From the NCBI GenBank assembly GCA_963662155.1, contig OY759271.1:36273027-36337026 (forward strand): DNA of 64,000 bases, given 5' to 3'. Positions 10,691-22,500 of the stretch are shown in pieces. Source of the DNA: Lamellibrachia columna (lineage: Eukaryota > Annelida > Polychaeta > Sabellida > Siboglinidae). The position numbers and the translations under genes are program-made. Each line of letters opens with the position of its first letter. The stretch's first letter is position 1. Below the pieces are notes generated by a model, which saw nothing but the letters and a program-made list of their open reading frames with translations, was not told where the DNA came from and searched no databases.

Positions 10691-12318
10691 ATAGCATGGT
10701 AATAAGTTGGGCCACCCATACAGGGCTAGGGGCATCAAAATAATTGTATGTGTTTAGATTATATTACAGTTAATTATACATATTTTACCATGTATTAATT
10801 ATGAAAAGGTTATAGCATGTTATTCAAAAACAACTATTTATTTCTATATGTACATACGTTTCTTCAGACAATGTCAATGCCTATCTACGTTCGTCATATT
10901 TTTTATTTCTTGCAGGCAAATGCAATAGTGTGTCAATGTTCCAGAAGCACACTGTCTCAGCATCAAGCTCATGATTTTGTTTATCATGTTAGATGAGTGC
11001 ATGGCAATAATTTCCATGTGTAAGAGTATATGGTTATCATAGACGACAGCACATTTGTCAAAACCAGAATTGATCACTATGATGTCGCTCATCGATGGAC
11101 GATGAATCTATCTCAAATCGTCACCGAAGAAAGGAACAGTTGTCCTGAGATGAATTCTTATATGATGTTGCAATAGTGCATGCAGTGTTATCTCCAAGGT
11201 GTTCATCATTCGATTCATTTGTATCATAACAGCCGATTGTAATCCATATAAATCACAAACTAGCTGAAGTCTGTACACACAAGTTGCTGTTGACTACCTT
11301 TACCTGTAACACAAAATACTTTTGAATAATTAAATTAATAATTATAATATTATATATCTGATATAATCAGATGATAAAATATCAAAAGTAAATTTTATAA
11401 CAGTAAATTTTGCACAAATAAAAACTGGATCTTCTAAAATCCAAGATGTCAAATAATGTGTAAAATAAAATAACGATAATTAAGAAGATATTAAAGTTGG
11501 CATAAATGATCACTGCAAATAAAAATTAACAAAACACAAATAGTGGCAGATATTAAGTATAAAATATGCATGATCAAATATTAAAGTGAAAAGTATCCGC
11601 AGCTTTAAAAAATTATTACTTGGTTTTTAACAGTAATCACTGGAAGGCGACCGAACATAGGTATATACAAATACACAAAATATTTTTTATTCATCATAAA
11701 GTATTCATTATCAATGCATACCTTAGAAACGCTACACAACTCACATTTACAAATTATATAATCAGTAAAAAAGGTATGCAGTAAAACGCAAAAAAAAACC
11801 AATAAAACATAATTTCTGACATAACAACTAGTAAATACTGCTACACAGAAATACATATATAACAAATGCTATAAACAAAATGTGCCAGCAATTAATTGTT
11901 GAAATGTGGATTGCTCGGATTCTTCGGAAAGATTTCCTATTCGCGTATTGCAGATGACGCCATAACGCTGTCAAATCATCTTGCATTAATTTACCTTTCA
12001 TGATGTTTAACATAAAAATATTGACGGATAGACAAAAATAATACATTTATAATAACTTTTATCAACAAAACATGCAATTAGTTAACTGCACGAATACGAA
12101 TGTCAACGGATTACAATGCGACGAAGGGTCTTTAAAATATTAATTCACTCGAAGCCACCGACCGTAGCTTCCGAACGACAAAACATAACAAGTTAGCGCA
12201 CACCGGGTCATGTTGCCCACGTTTTTCTGAAAAACGGTAGTTCTTTTTATTCCTATAAAATTCTTCTTTATATTATATGTACTTTTTAACAAGTTTAAGC
12301 AAAACAAAATTTACTCAC

Positions 12319-12366
12319 CTTCATACAGTCACAAAAGCGTCGGAATGAAAATTTTTCCGCGCCCAT
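12319..12366 (-). CDS. Possible alternative first exon of CASC3
   Basis: ATG at 12366 opens 16 codons (MGAEKFSFRRFCDCMK) ending exactly at a strong donor GTGAGT (12318) in phase 0, the phase needed by exon 8986-9022. The upstream 150 bp are GC-rich for this window. It could equally be the first exon of a transposon gene in 9991-12574, or chance. Confidence 0.2.
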
Positions 12367-13085
12367 TATGTAAAGAAGACATTCATTGGTCGATATGAAG
12401 GTAAACAAACTCGGCCACGTCATTTGCATACCGAGTATTTTGGCTTTTCCCGCGACCATGTGACGCGAGCGTCACGCCTTCGTACCAAATATGGGACACA
12501 TAAAACGACGCTATTTTTTTTTCGACAACGAAAAAGTGACGCCATCTAGCGGAACTTGATATACCTACCTAAGGCTAAGGCTAAGAAAGTAAAATTTTGT
12601 ATCATGACGTGTGCATATTAGTGGGAGAAGTTTGGTGGCTCTACTGTCTAGATGGTCGTTTTCAGGAAATAAAAGATCGCCCTTTCTTAACATGGACCGA
12701 CTCGTCTTGACTAGAGTTGATAATAGTTTGAATAGGGATTAGACGGAGCCTACTTACCAGTACTGTTTTAAGATAACAGTTTGCACATTTTATCAACGGC
12801 ACCGTGATAAAAGCGAAAACCGTCGAGTTATGAAAACGGACCGACAATTGTTATTACTACGTACACAATACGAAGTATATCGCAGATTTACATCAAATAT
12901 TAATAACACGGTAATGACAACAGTATCTTTTTTCTAGAAAAAACATTTCACCGGGAGTTGGATGAAACGAAACTTCCAACCGGGAAATTGGAAACGGTTC
13001 ACATGCTTATGTTCAGTATTTAAAGTATAAGATAAACAGTTGCATTTATAGCCACCTTTTTAAAATATTCACTCCATTAACTTAC

Positions 13086-13181
13086 TTTCTGTTCACGTTT
13101 TGCTGCAACAACATCTTCTTCCTCACTACATTCCGAATCGGAATTGGCGATTTTTGGCCTTCTTCGTCTTCTGTCAGCCAT
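13086..13181 (-). CDS. CASC3: CASC3, exon 1 with start codon
   Basis: ATG at 13181-13179 followed by MADRRRRRPKIANSDSE, then an acidic run and REQK, ending at donor GTAAGT (13085) in phase 0. Human CASC3 also begins MADRRR, which fixes the start. The assembled protein is about 360 residues before the large repeat-bearing exon ends and continues outside the window. Genes on either side: NAGS diverges to the right, so regulatory sequence for both may lie in 13182-17000. Confidence 0.92.
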
Positions 13182-14088
13182 TATCAACGTGCTGTCGTGA
13201 ATTCTCGTTAGGTCACGTTCAGTTGCCGAGGAATGCGAGTCATACCGTATCAATCACATTTAAAATGTGGCACACCAACCTGTATTTTATAAGTACTCGA
13301 ACAGTGTGAGACCTTCGAAAAAGTTACCGACACCAAGCATTTTACTGTTGTAACAACATAACCATATGATAGGTTAAAACAGTGCATGCTAGGGCTAGTA
13401 GATAGATATTTGAAAATCATATCCGTAATCTAATTAATTATGAGATATTGATCAATATTTTAGAAAAAAATATAGAAAATGTGGGCTGTTTAATGGACTG
13501 TTGTTCTTGTACAAAGAAAGTGTTAATTTTGAAATCGAATTTACTTTGTACCAAATAAGATATTAAATTTGGCAACTACTTACTTACTGTCTTTTGTGGT
13601 ATTTTATTAGTGTTGGATTTGAGCCAGCCTTTAAAATTTCCAAATAATTCAATTATGAGACTCAACAAATTTAGAACAATAATTATCATCTGCCAAAAAC
13701 AGGAACGCATGCCGCCCTAAAGGAATATATAATTATATACTTGCTGCTCGTGTTTTGTGATCTGACTGAGCAGATGCTTATTTTATAGGGGTGGCTGTTT
13801 GGGAAAACGGTTTTTGGAAACAACATTATCAAAACTGTTAAACATGGAGTTCACTGAATGCCGATTTGTTGGGTACATGCAATATCTTGCAGTACAAAAT
13901 TAGGCCATGGAAAAATGTCAAAGAACGTGTTCTTATAAGCGTACATCAAATTTTTTCTCTAGACAATAAGGTAACTGTTTAACACTAGTGGTGTCATTTG
14001 GTGACTAATGTAGAACTGAAAAGCGGTGCCAACTGTTTAACACCAGATGGTGACACTTTTCAGTTGTTCTACACTAGTCAAATTACAG

Positions 14089-14209
14089 TGTGTGCGTGCG
14101 TGCGTGCGTGCGTGCGTGCGTGTCGACATGTGGATGGTGTAGTTGCTATTAAACTAGTATAATTTACATGATATGCGCAAGATATGTGCACCGCAGTGTT
14201 CATCAAGTT

Positions 14210-14255
<46 letters not shown>

Positions 14256-14275
14256 AACTTGATGAACATTTTCAC
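14089..14275. repeat. GTGC microsatellite and AT-run hairpin
   Basis: A GTGC run at about 14089-14122 is followed by an (AT)n run at about 14213-14254. The AT run is bracketed by the inverted pair TTCATCAAGTTGGTA and TACCAACTTGATGAA, so the whole block can form one long hairpin. A further copy of the bracket lies at about 45829-45850 without the AT run. Confidence 0.85.
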
Positions 14276-14439
14276 AAATACAAAACTAATATAGTAATAT
14301 GTTATTAGACATATTATGCACATTTTATATTATATATATATTATATTTAATATTTGTCAGACCAATTAACACGACCATTTAAGTAAATAGTCCATGCACA
14401 AGGTCAGATATGATAAATATTTCAGAAGTATATAGTAGT

Positions 14440-14740
14440 AGACCATATCGTAAGAAGGATATAGATACACTTGAATGAACACAGAGGAGAGCAACTAAAA
14501 TGATTCCAGAACTGAGATAGGCCTACCTAAGTTATGAATGACAATAAATGAATGGAACAAATTATCTACAGATTGTGTAAATGCTAGCAGTGTGAATATG
14601 TTTAAAAACAAGGTTGACAAATATCTAAGAAGGGCAGGTTACACATAGATGAATAATTGTTGGATTCTCAACAAGCCAATGGCTTCCTTGTCCACTTACC
14701 ATCTGGGCCTTTGCCTTGGATGGCAATCTTGTTATTTAAA
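14440..14740 (+). mobile_element. CR1 LINE 3' fragment
   Basis: The sequence matches the 3' end of the CR1 copies at 38131-42165 and 49308-52130: AGACCATATCGTAAGAAGG, the C-terminal region of the reverse transcriptase frame with an internal deletion, and the terminal CTTGTCCACTT and GGCAATCTTGTT block. It is a 5'-truncated, decayed copy. Confidence 0.85.
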
Positions 14741-14804
14741 TAATAGTTTAACTATGTTATGCTTTTTGGTAATTATGTATCTTTTTAACACATGTGTAAT
14801 GCAT

Positions 14805-15362
14805 TGAACTGCATGTATATGTTATATTTGTTTTCTTGACAGCTACTTAAATTTTATTTATGTGGGACAGTGCACCCTGTTGCTGTAGTGGAGTTATTGA
14901 CTCGGAATCATGGCTAGTTTGCTGTAAATAACAAGGCAGATATAAGTTTGTACCAGAGCTTTGTATTAAGCCAAACATTAAACATGTATATATATAAAAT
15001 ACAATATATACAAGATGTGCCTTAGCCTATATAATTCTAATAAATAAACTAACAGCAAAGGTGAGGGGAACTAACCACACGCAGGTGTTGGACCCTCCTT
15101 AAATTGACAAATCAATCCCTCTGTAGAAGGGGAAAGCATCATAGCGCCCCAAAAACTCCTTCGCTACCTCATGTAAGGGATAAAACCCCTGAATTCTTAC
15201 TGCTCCATGGCAGTGAAGACCATTATTACTGGATTAACTCAATATCAACAATACCATTACACACAGTCCATACAAATATGAATTAAAATTGTCTATACCT
15301 TGTAATCCTGAACTGCATGTATATGTTATATTTGTTTTCTTGACAGCTACTTAAATTTTATT
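14805..15362 (+). repeat. Exact 54-bp direct repeats 450 bp apart
   Basis: 14805-14858 and 15309-15362 are identical over 54 bp (both start TGAACTGCATGTATATG). The 450 bp between them look unrelated to the surroundings and non-coding. This may be a recent tandem duplication or an insertion that duplicated its flank. Confidence 0.85.
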
Positions 15363-16252
15363 GGTTACCATTATGATTTATGCATATGTTTTGCTTCCAA
15401 ATAGCTGGTTTGGATTTGAAAGAATTGGATCATTAAGATTTGTGTTGGCATTTTATTCAATTCCAAAGTTTTCGATTGTTCAGTGATTTATTAACATGTT
15501 GGTAACAAAATTAAAGTTAAATTGAACTTGTATACACTGGAGTAACTAACTCTGATTATGTTATATGCAAATTTGCCTAATTGAGTTAGTCCATGAGTGG
15601 AATATGCCTGGTGACACATTTGCTGCAGCAACAAAGACAGGTCAATGTGCGAGATTGATCCTATTTCTAGTAGTCACTAAATCTAGGTTGATGTCATTCA
15701 TTTGATATGGTGAACAATAGCTGGATTTGTTCTGGTAAACACATGTCCTTTATATTTGGGATTCTGAAAGAGGTGGCTGGACATTCTACCTATTATATGG
15801 CATGTAAGGTTGAAACTTGCCTCAGCTGTTGGACCATGTTGTAGATGTCCATTTATTTGGGGCATGTATATATCAGTGAGATCCGGGCATTTACGCCACC
15901 CAGCCACCCAAGCAGTATATAAAACAGCATTGGGGAAATCAAATAAGTGATCATTTATCATTAAAAATACTGCCTTGATAGGTGTTAAAATATGATTCAT
16001 AGGTGTTAAATATGAATCCAGGCTTGTTTATTTGTAACCAAGCAGTCTTTTCTTGATTACACTGTCCCATTAGAATTAATAACTAATATAAATAAGTATA
16101 TAGCCATTCAACCATGCTGCAGTGGCTGCACAAAAGCTCATTATATTTCAGGTACTTATACAGTTCAGTGAACTGAGGCAATTTGGACTGAAGTAAATTT
16201 ACCCATGCTTTGAATGACAAACAGGTGACTAGGACGCAGTTACCTTTACTAC

Positions 16253-16580
16253 TTGGGATGTGGTAGCATAATGGTTAGAATACTGGACTCTTGATCGAGA
16301 GATCCTGGTTTTGAATCCTCCCACTGCCCGTTTGGAAATTGGGCAATTTCTTTCAATCCACAATGCTCCAGTTCACTCAGCTGTATAAATTAGTACCTGG
16401 CTACAGACAGTGGTGAATAGTTTTCACACAGTAATTGCAGTGATGCTGAATGTTTCCTAGACAAGTCAAGTTGGCATTGGAATGAACAGGTCTGCTTGGG
16501 GTAAGTGTAAAGCGTTTTGAACAGTCCCAATGACTGGATACAGTGCTTTGTGGGAGCAGACCTTTACCCTTACTACTTGT
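16253..16580 (+). mobile_element. tRNA-derived SINE, second copy
   Basis: Same family as 1516-1855: TGGTAGCATAATGGTTAGA in the A-box region, a GGTTTTGAATCC B-box region, the CAGTTCACTCAGCTGTATAA body, and an AAAGCGTTTTGAACAGTCC segment with a CTTTACC tail. Confidence 0.85.
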
Positions 16581-17086
16581 CAACTTTTGAAAACTTGGTT
16601 CACTACGTAGTTAATCACTCTGATGCTATTTTTCTTCCTACGTCTTGTCTTGTCCCTTGATCCATGGACAACCTTCCTCAGTGGGTGTAGCATCATGTAT
16701 GAATGTAGTTCCAGTTTTCAGTAAAATGATGGTTGACTCATTCCATAAAATCTTGTTGTCCACCACGCGTGGTGCAGCAGCAACAAAATCATGTACATTT
16801 TTTAGGCCAATGTGTAAATAATTCACGACCTGTTAAATTTTTCTAAATGTAGTGTGTAGCTAGATGTCCTGCTTGCCTAGCTGTGTTTCCAGGTTATTAT
16901 GAACTCCTTCAGTGTGTCTGATTATCGGCTGGTGACAACAAAGTTTGTCTCGATGTCACGATGATGTTTACTTTTCGAGACAGTCAAGTTTTTTAAAAGT
17001 TAAATTACAAATGGGAATGGGATGAACATGGCGTCTCATTGTGTCTTGCAGCTTAGCTGTTCAGGCTGAAGGCTAGTCATTGGACG

Positions 17087-17229
17087 ATGAAGATTATCAA
17101 GCCATCCAGTCATGGTTTCTGGACGCAGCGAATGCGCAGTCTGATGTGGCAGTCGGCGAGCGAGTCCCACCTGGTGGAGCCCACGCACGAGCCGGAGGAG
17201 AATGCCGCAAAACTGCCTGGGGTGATCCC
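17087..17229 (+). CDS. Possible NAGS 5' exon (uncertain)
   Basis: ATG at 17087 opens a frame starting MKIIKPSSHGFWTQRMRSL, basic and free of acidic residues for about 27 codons, so it could be a mitochondrial targeting sequence as NAGS needs. The frame reaches a stop at 17258. To be used it would have to splice before that, for example at the GTGATC after 17229 (weak donor, phase 0). Another frame of the same DNA is open and ends at a better donor (GTGGGG near 17258) but lacks an ATG. The case is plausible but unproven. Confidence 0.25.
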
Positions 17230-18222
17230 CATAAGAAAGACCAGGAAAAGCTAAGGTGGGGAAAATGTTTATACCACAAAAGAAATTTTTTTCATCTTAT
17301 TTATTTAACTCGACAGTGACCACATAATGTTGTTTAAAATGTGAAGTGGTTTTGCAGAATTTTGTTTTTATTTGGACCCTTCGGAGCAGTTTTCGTTGAC
17401 TGTTGTTGCCATTTCACAGTTAAGTACAGTCGCGCCTCGTTATTACGCGGATTCGGATATAACGCGGTCGGTCGTGGACCCCGATTTTCTGCCGCCAGGG
17501 GAAAATGCCAAATGGGCCTGTTTAAACCTACTTAGAATTGCTTTGACAATTCTCAAGAAACATTAGGTGAACAATATCAATGAACGAGTATCAACGTGTT
17601 GTTTGTTTTGCGCTGTCGCCGACATCAATCGTTGTCGCTGGCTTCGCTTCGACGCGACGACGGTTTGTAAATTACAATCGAGATTCACAAATACGCATCG
17701 CATAAGAATCAGATAAATAGTTTTAAATGCATTTAGTATGCGATACCAACATAACACTTGGGTGAAATGACATGCTTCCATTACATCGTAAATTTAATAG
17801 TTTTAGCGACGCGAAACCAACATGCCAAATTCCTAACCCAAGGCAAGGCAAGGACAAGGTTCTACCGGTGCGCGCAAATACGAATTCGTCACCCGTATAT
17901 GAAACGAAGAATCGATTTTAAATTTATGCTTCGGTCGACATCGGTTGAAAGACAAAGTGAAACAATTATTAATTCTACCTATTGTTGTTTTCTGTGTTTT
18001 ATCAGCTTACATATGTGACAGTCACTTGTCGGTTCAATTAGTTTAGTTACCCACCACATGATGGCAGCACCCAGGGTAATGTAATGTAATTTAGAGAATA
18101 TAGTTAGTGAACTATTATTGCTATGACTATTTGTCCTGTAATTAGTTGTATTTACTGTGTAGGTAGTTGGTTTTATTACTAATAATTCAGTTGTTTAAAC
18201 ATAAATTTTATCATAGAGACAG

Positions 18223-18301
18223 GGGTCACGTGTGGTCAGTGGAAGGGGCCCTGCGTCAGTGGGCCAGGCGTGATTCTACAGTTAATGACAACTCTGTTTT
18301 G
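18223..18301 (+). other. Exon-like segment, function unknown
   Basis: Bounded by an AG at 18221-18222 and a strong donor GTAAGT at 18302. One frame is open throughout (GHVWSVEGALRQWARRDSTV and on) and a second is also open. It lies between the two candidate NAGS 5' regions and could be a 5' exon of NAGS. There is no homology I can recognise, and the phases do not give a clean chain from 17087. Confidence 0.2.
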
Positions 18302-18452
18302 GTAAGTTCCTAAATTATGTTTTCTACCTTATTAAGCAATGTTTTCAATTTATAATTGTATCATACTGTGTGATAGAGAATTGTCCATCTGTTTATGTCA
18401 AGGTATTTACTTTATCAGTTATAATTACTTAGTGGTGACTTTGATTACTAAT

Positions 18453-19575
18453 GTGTGGAAGATCAGGAATAAGTGGTCGTTGGACCTTAGGGAAGAATGC
18501 CCAACAGGGCTTAATGAGATTTTGACCACTTGCAGTCAGTAGCTGGTAAATGTACAGATCCCTTTAGAAAGTTCAGTTTTGATCATGTTTAGTGGTGCTA
18601 CTGTTATAGTTAATATGTTATAAGATGTGATAGACATGGTGCAAGCATAAATTGTGCATGTATATAGGTATTATGTAACTGTCCCTACAGTTAAGCCAGG
18701 ATCAGTTTGGTACCCTCTCTCCCTTTGAAGTTACATTGATTAATTGCTCTAGGAGGTGGCTGGGAGAGGGCTGATCTTGAGTATTCCCTAGAGACATGTA
18801 AGTTGAGCAGTGTCCAAGACTTGCCTGTAAACAACAGTGGAATGACGGCTAGGCTAGTCAGGGCATGAACATGTGAAATTGACAACATTGTTGACAGTTG
18901 AATTTATTATATTAAGGGTGTTTTACATGTAGAGTACTAGTATTACATTAATACCTACAAGTATGATTATATATTAGTACTGAATAAGATAACAGGTATT
19001 TTACAGACAATACTGTGAACAACACCAATGTGTTGGAACTATGGTATTTAACAGATGTTGATGTGTCATCTCACACTGGACACTATGATATGCAAATAGC
19101 TTACTTGTTCGGTTTTGTATTTGTACCATAGACATAAATAGAACACCCGTTAGTAAAACAAGACCGCTAAGCTCTTATCAGTTGACACATGATAAAGTGA
19201 TGCCGGCATGGACCAGTGACATTCATACTACTGCACGGCAAGAACCCACTGGAGGCCCAGTGTTTATACTGTACAGCACCCAGTCTTCATCATATATCTA
19301 TAGATATACAGTACTAATAAGAGATTATTACTATATAGCTATATATACCTAATACCTTATTACATGCACAATCTATCCATGCACCTTGATAAATCAAATA
19401 CCATAACATATTAACTATAACAGTAGCACCGCTAAACATGATCGAAACTGAACTTTTTGAAGTGCTCTATACATGTATTAGCTAATGACTGCAAGAAGTC
19501 AAAATCTCATTAAGCCCTGTTGGACATTCTTCTCTAAGGTCCCAAAAATATTCTTTTCCCATCTTCCAACACATT
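18453..19575. repeat. Inverted repeat with about 220-245-bp arms
   Basis: Arm 18453-18673 is the imperfect reverse complement of 19331-19575, with shared blocks CAGGGCTTAATGAGATTTTG, GATCATGTTTAG and GTTAATATGTTAT. The 660-bp centre is not repeated. No coding frame was seen. It may be two copies of one repeat family in opposite orientation. Confidence 0.75.
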
Positions 19576-19740
19576 CCCCAGCTGCTCCATCACAGCTATT
19601 TCCACCTGCCGATCAAGATCTCTCGAATGTTATCTGGCCAACTTGCCCAAGGACACGCCTCATGTAAAGAAATGTGCTCTCTCATTTGCTGTGTTTACAA
19701 CAATATTATAATGAGCCACAAGTTACTTGTTGCATGCTAA

Positions 19741-19883
19741 TGTGATGACGTACTATTGATGACGCGGCTACGCGCGTGCAAGGCATAGCGTGATGTAGCG
19801 CCGCAAATGTGAATTCAATAAGCGCACTTCTATTCCTCTGCGTAAATACGAGATTAACTATATCTAAACTACTAGATACAACA
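19741..19883 (+). mobile_element. Putative 5' LTR and primer site of a gypsy element
   Basis: A 143-bp segment starting TGTGATG and ending ACAACA is followed at once by TCTGGCGACGAGG, which resembles the primer-binding site of invertebrate Ty3/gypsy (mag-type) elements. The gag start follows 250 bp later. I could not find a matching LTR downstream, as expected if the 3' half comes from another element. Confidence 0.4.
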
Positions 19884-20130
19884 TCTGGCGACGAGGTATA
19901 CTATAACCCACAGTCATAGACGCCTATGCAGTGGAAACGAGCTACGGAGTTGGACTGGAGTTCTCTAAATGGTGAATTTATGAACGGAACACGCCGCTGT
20001 TTTTTCGACAAGAACGGCGCTCGCTCTGCTGACGTCATTGCTACTTCTGGCGTGCGGCATGAACACGGCTGTAAGTACTACATCTACAGCTGATCCCGTA
20101 ATTCCACAAACACCCACTGCTACGTCTACA

Positions 20131-20921
20131 ATGGCTCTACCCGCGTTTGCACAGTTTGATATGCGAATGGATGGCAATTTGGGACCTCGTTGGAGAAAAT
20201 GGCTAGACCGTTTTGAACGATTGACCACGCCCACGGCCATGGCAGTCAGCGAGCCGACGCGCATGCGCGCGTTGCTTCTCCATTACGCGGGACACGAAGT
20301 CGACGAATTATTCGACACGCTGATTGTGTCTGACGTCACCGATGACGTCAATGCTTACCAAACAGCCGCCAACTCACTGACTGACTATTTCACGCCAAAA
20401 ACTAACACCGCTTTTGAGATAAATTATATAGTTTTCGCCAAGCTACACAAGGTGAGACGGAAACGATTGACAATTACGCAACACGGTTACGCAAACTGGC
20501 AAAATCCTGTGACTTTGCAATCGTCGACAGGGAGATCGCTAACCAAATTATTTTTGCCTGTCAATCTAAACCGCTACGCATACGTGCGTTGCGGGACGAT
20601 CTATCGCTGGACAAGCTGATCGCCGCCGCTAGAGCGCTTGAGTTAAGCGAGCAACAAGCAAACGCCGTCGAAGGTGGGACGAAAGCTGATCGTCCAATCA
20701 ACGCCACTACTTCACAGTCATCCGCCAGGGGACGGTCCACATACAGAAATCGCAATTTTGGCGATAGAGGTGCGCGTTACAACTCGACCAATCGCCCCGA
20801 TGCTACAATCAGACACCAACACGTTAAGCATAAGGCCTGCAATTACTGCGGTAATCAACTACCACATCGTTCTGGTTGCCCGGCGCGCGGCAGGAAGTGC
20901 AATGCATGCCTCAAAATCTGA
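20131..20921 (+). pseudogene. Gypsy element A, gag with frameshift
   Basis: The likely start is the ATG at 20131 (MALPAFAQFDMRMDGN). The gag frame runs to about 20440, where an indel moves it to another frame. It then continues through an IDNYATRLRKLA-like stretch to a CCHC zinc knuckle (CNYCGNQLPHRSGCPARG, about 20840-20895). The upstream non-AUG extension is leader. Gag would form the virus-like particle and bind RNA. Broken, so not expected to work. Confidence 0.75.
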
Positions 20922-20978
20922 CATTTTGAATCAGTTTGTCGATCATCACGGCGCACTACCCAACATGTATCGCGTCCA

Positions 20979-22500
20979 ATGTCGCGACATCCGGTTGCGA
21001 ACACCGTGACAATACACGCTGCTACCAACGATGACGATGAAGAGTACGTGTTCACTACGTGTCCAGAAGATGAGCAAGTTCACGTCGCACTGGGAAAACA
21101 ACGCATCCCAAAACGCCTCATCCAAGTTCAAGGTCAACAGGTAGAAATGATAGTGGACACAGGAGCATCAGTCAACATTCTTGAATCGCACACGTATGAC
21201 AGCCTGAGAGTGAAGCCAACATTGCAGCCCACGACAACTCGCGTATTCCCGTATGGCGCGACAACGCCACTGTCTGTGCTTGGCATGGCGAACTTCGAAT
21301 TGCAACACAATGGTGAGCAACTATCAGTGCCTTTTCATGTGATCGAAGGCAACAGTGGAAACTTGTTTGGCTATGCAGCGGCCGAGAACCTCAAGATACT
21401 GACGATGGCAAGACAGATCACGACAGCTGCTGACAAGGTCAAGGTCATAGAGGACTACAGCGACCTATTCGAAGGAATGGGAAAGATCAAGGACAGGTTG
21501 ATCACACTGCACATCGACGAGACTGTCACGCCAAAACAGCAAAAGCATCGCCGCATACCGTTCCACATACGTAAGGACGTCGAACGTGAACTAGCACGAC
21601 TCGAAGCAGACGACGTGATCGAGAAGTCGGACGGCCCGACACCGTGGGTGAGTCCGATTGTCGTTGTGCCAAAGAAAACGGGAGCCGTGCGCATCTGCGT
21701 TGACATGCGCGAAGCCAACAAAGCAGTAAAACGAGAAAAACATCTAATGCCCACCATCGATTACCTAATTACAGATCTGAATGGTGCGACAATGTTCAGT
21801 ACACTCGACCTGAGAGCCGGATATCATCAACTGGAACTCGACCCTGAAAGTCGACAAATCACAACATTCAGCACACACGTCGCTCTCTACAGGTACAAAC
21901 GGTTAATGTTTGGCATTAACGCCGCAACGGAAATCTTTCAGAATACGATCGCAGAACTTCTACACGGCCTGAATGGGTGCAGAAATATTTCAGACGACAT
22001 TATTGTACACGGCAAGACGCCTGCAGAACACAATGCGAATTTGAGAGCAGTCTTGGACAGGTTAAGAGAAAACAACGTTCGCCTGAACCGAGAAAAATGC
22101 AAATTCTCGCAGCCAACTGTCACTTTCTACGGACACGTTTTCGGTGCGCATGGACTGCGTGCTGACCCAAAGAAACTCGAATCAATTTCGAAGGCGAGGC
22201 GACCAACAAACCCATCAGAAGTACGCTCTCTACTTGGCATGGCGCAGTATGTCTCTCGATTCATTGCCGACTTCGCCAACATCGTTGCACCACTGCGAGA
22301 ATTAACCAAACAAGACGAACTGTGGAATTGGCAGCCTAAACACGAACAATCGTTCCAGGCGCTAACACACGCGCTGACAAACACGAGCACGATGACCTAC
22401 TTCGACCCCAACAAGTCGTCGGAAGTATTCGTCGATGCCAGCCCTCTCGGCTTAGGGGCTATCCTCACGCAAAATGGAAAGGTAGTCAGCTACGCAAGCC
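20979..22500 (+). pseudogene. Gypsy element A, protease and reverse transcriptase, cut off in RNase H
   Basis: Aspartic protease with IVDTGASVNIL (about 21150). Reverse transcriptase with PWVSPIVVVPKK, STLDLRAGYHQLEL, and the catalytic NISDDIIVHG (about 21985), the NISDDI form seen in mag-type gypsy elements. The normal LLGMAQYVSRFI connection is present. Then comes the first RNase H motif FVDASPLGLGAIL. At about 22500 the frame stops matching gypsy A and enters the gag of another element, so the rest of RNase H and all of integrase are missing. Confidence 0.85.

Larger units (their letters stand above)
9991..12574. mobile_element. Candidate 2.6-kb DNA transposon in CASC3 intron 1
   Basis: Two inverted 19-bp ends, CCTAAGGTAGGTATCTCAA at 9991 and its relative (17 of 19 matching) ending at 12574 on the other strand. 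The interval holds about 160-bp tandem repeats at 10318-10690 and AT-rich DNA. No transposase was recognised and no clear target duplication was found, so the borders and the class are unproven. Confidence 0.4.
13182..17086. other. Intergenic region between divergent CASC3 and NAGS
   Basis: The CASC3 5' UTR and promoter must start here, but no core motif is clear enough to call. The rest holds a short hairpin repeat near 13985-14080, simple repeats at 14089-14260, a CR1 scrap (14440-14740), a 54-bp direct repeat pair and a SINE (16253-16580). No convincing coding exon was seen before 17087. Confidence 0.6.

Noticed and set aside
14078..14323. Minus-strand frame with a Tyr-Ile run
   Set aside because: Produced by the AT and GTGC microsatellites.
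17080..17319. Frame opening LDDEDYQAIQSWFLDAANAQ as a protein
   Set aside because: Starts at TTG, has a TAG just upstream in frame and no ATG; could only be an internal exon, for which the acceptor is weak.
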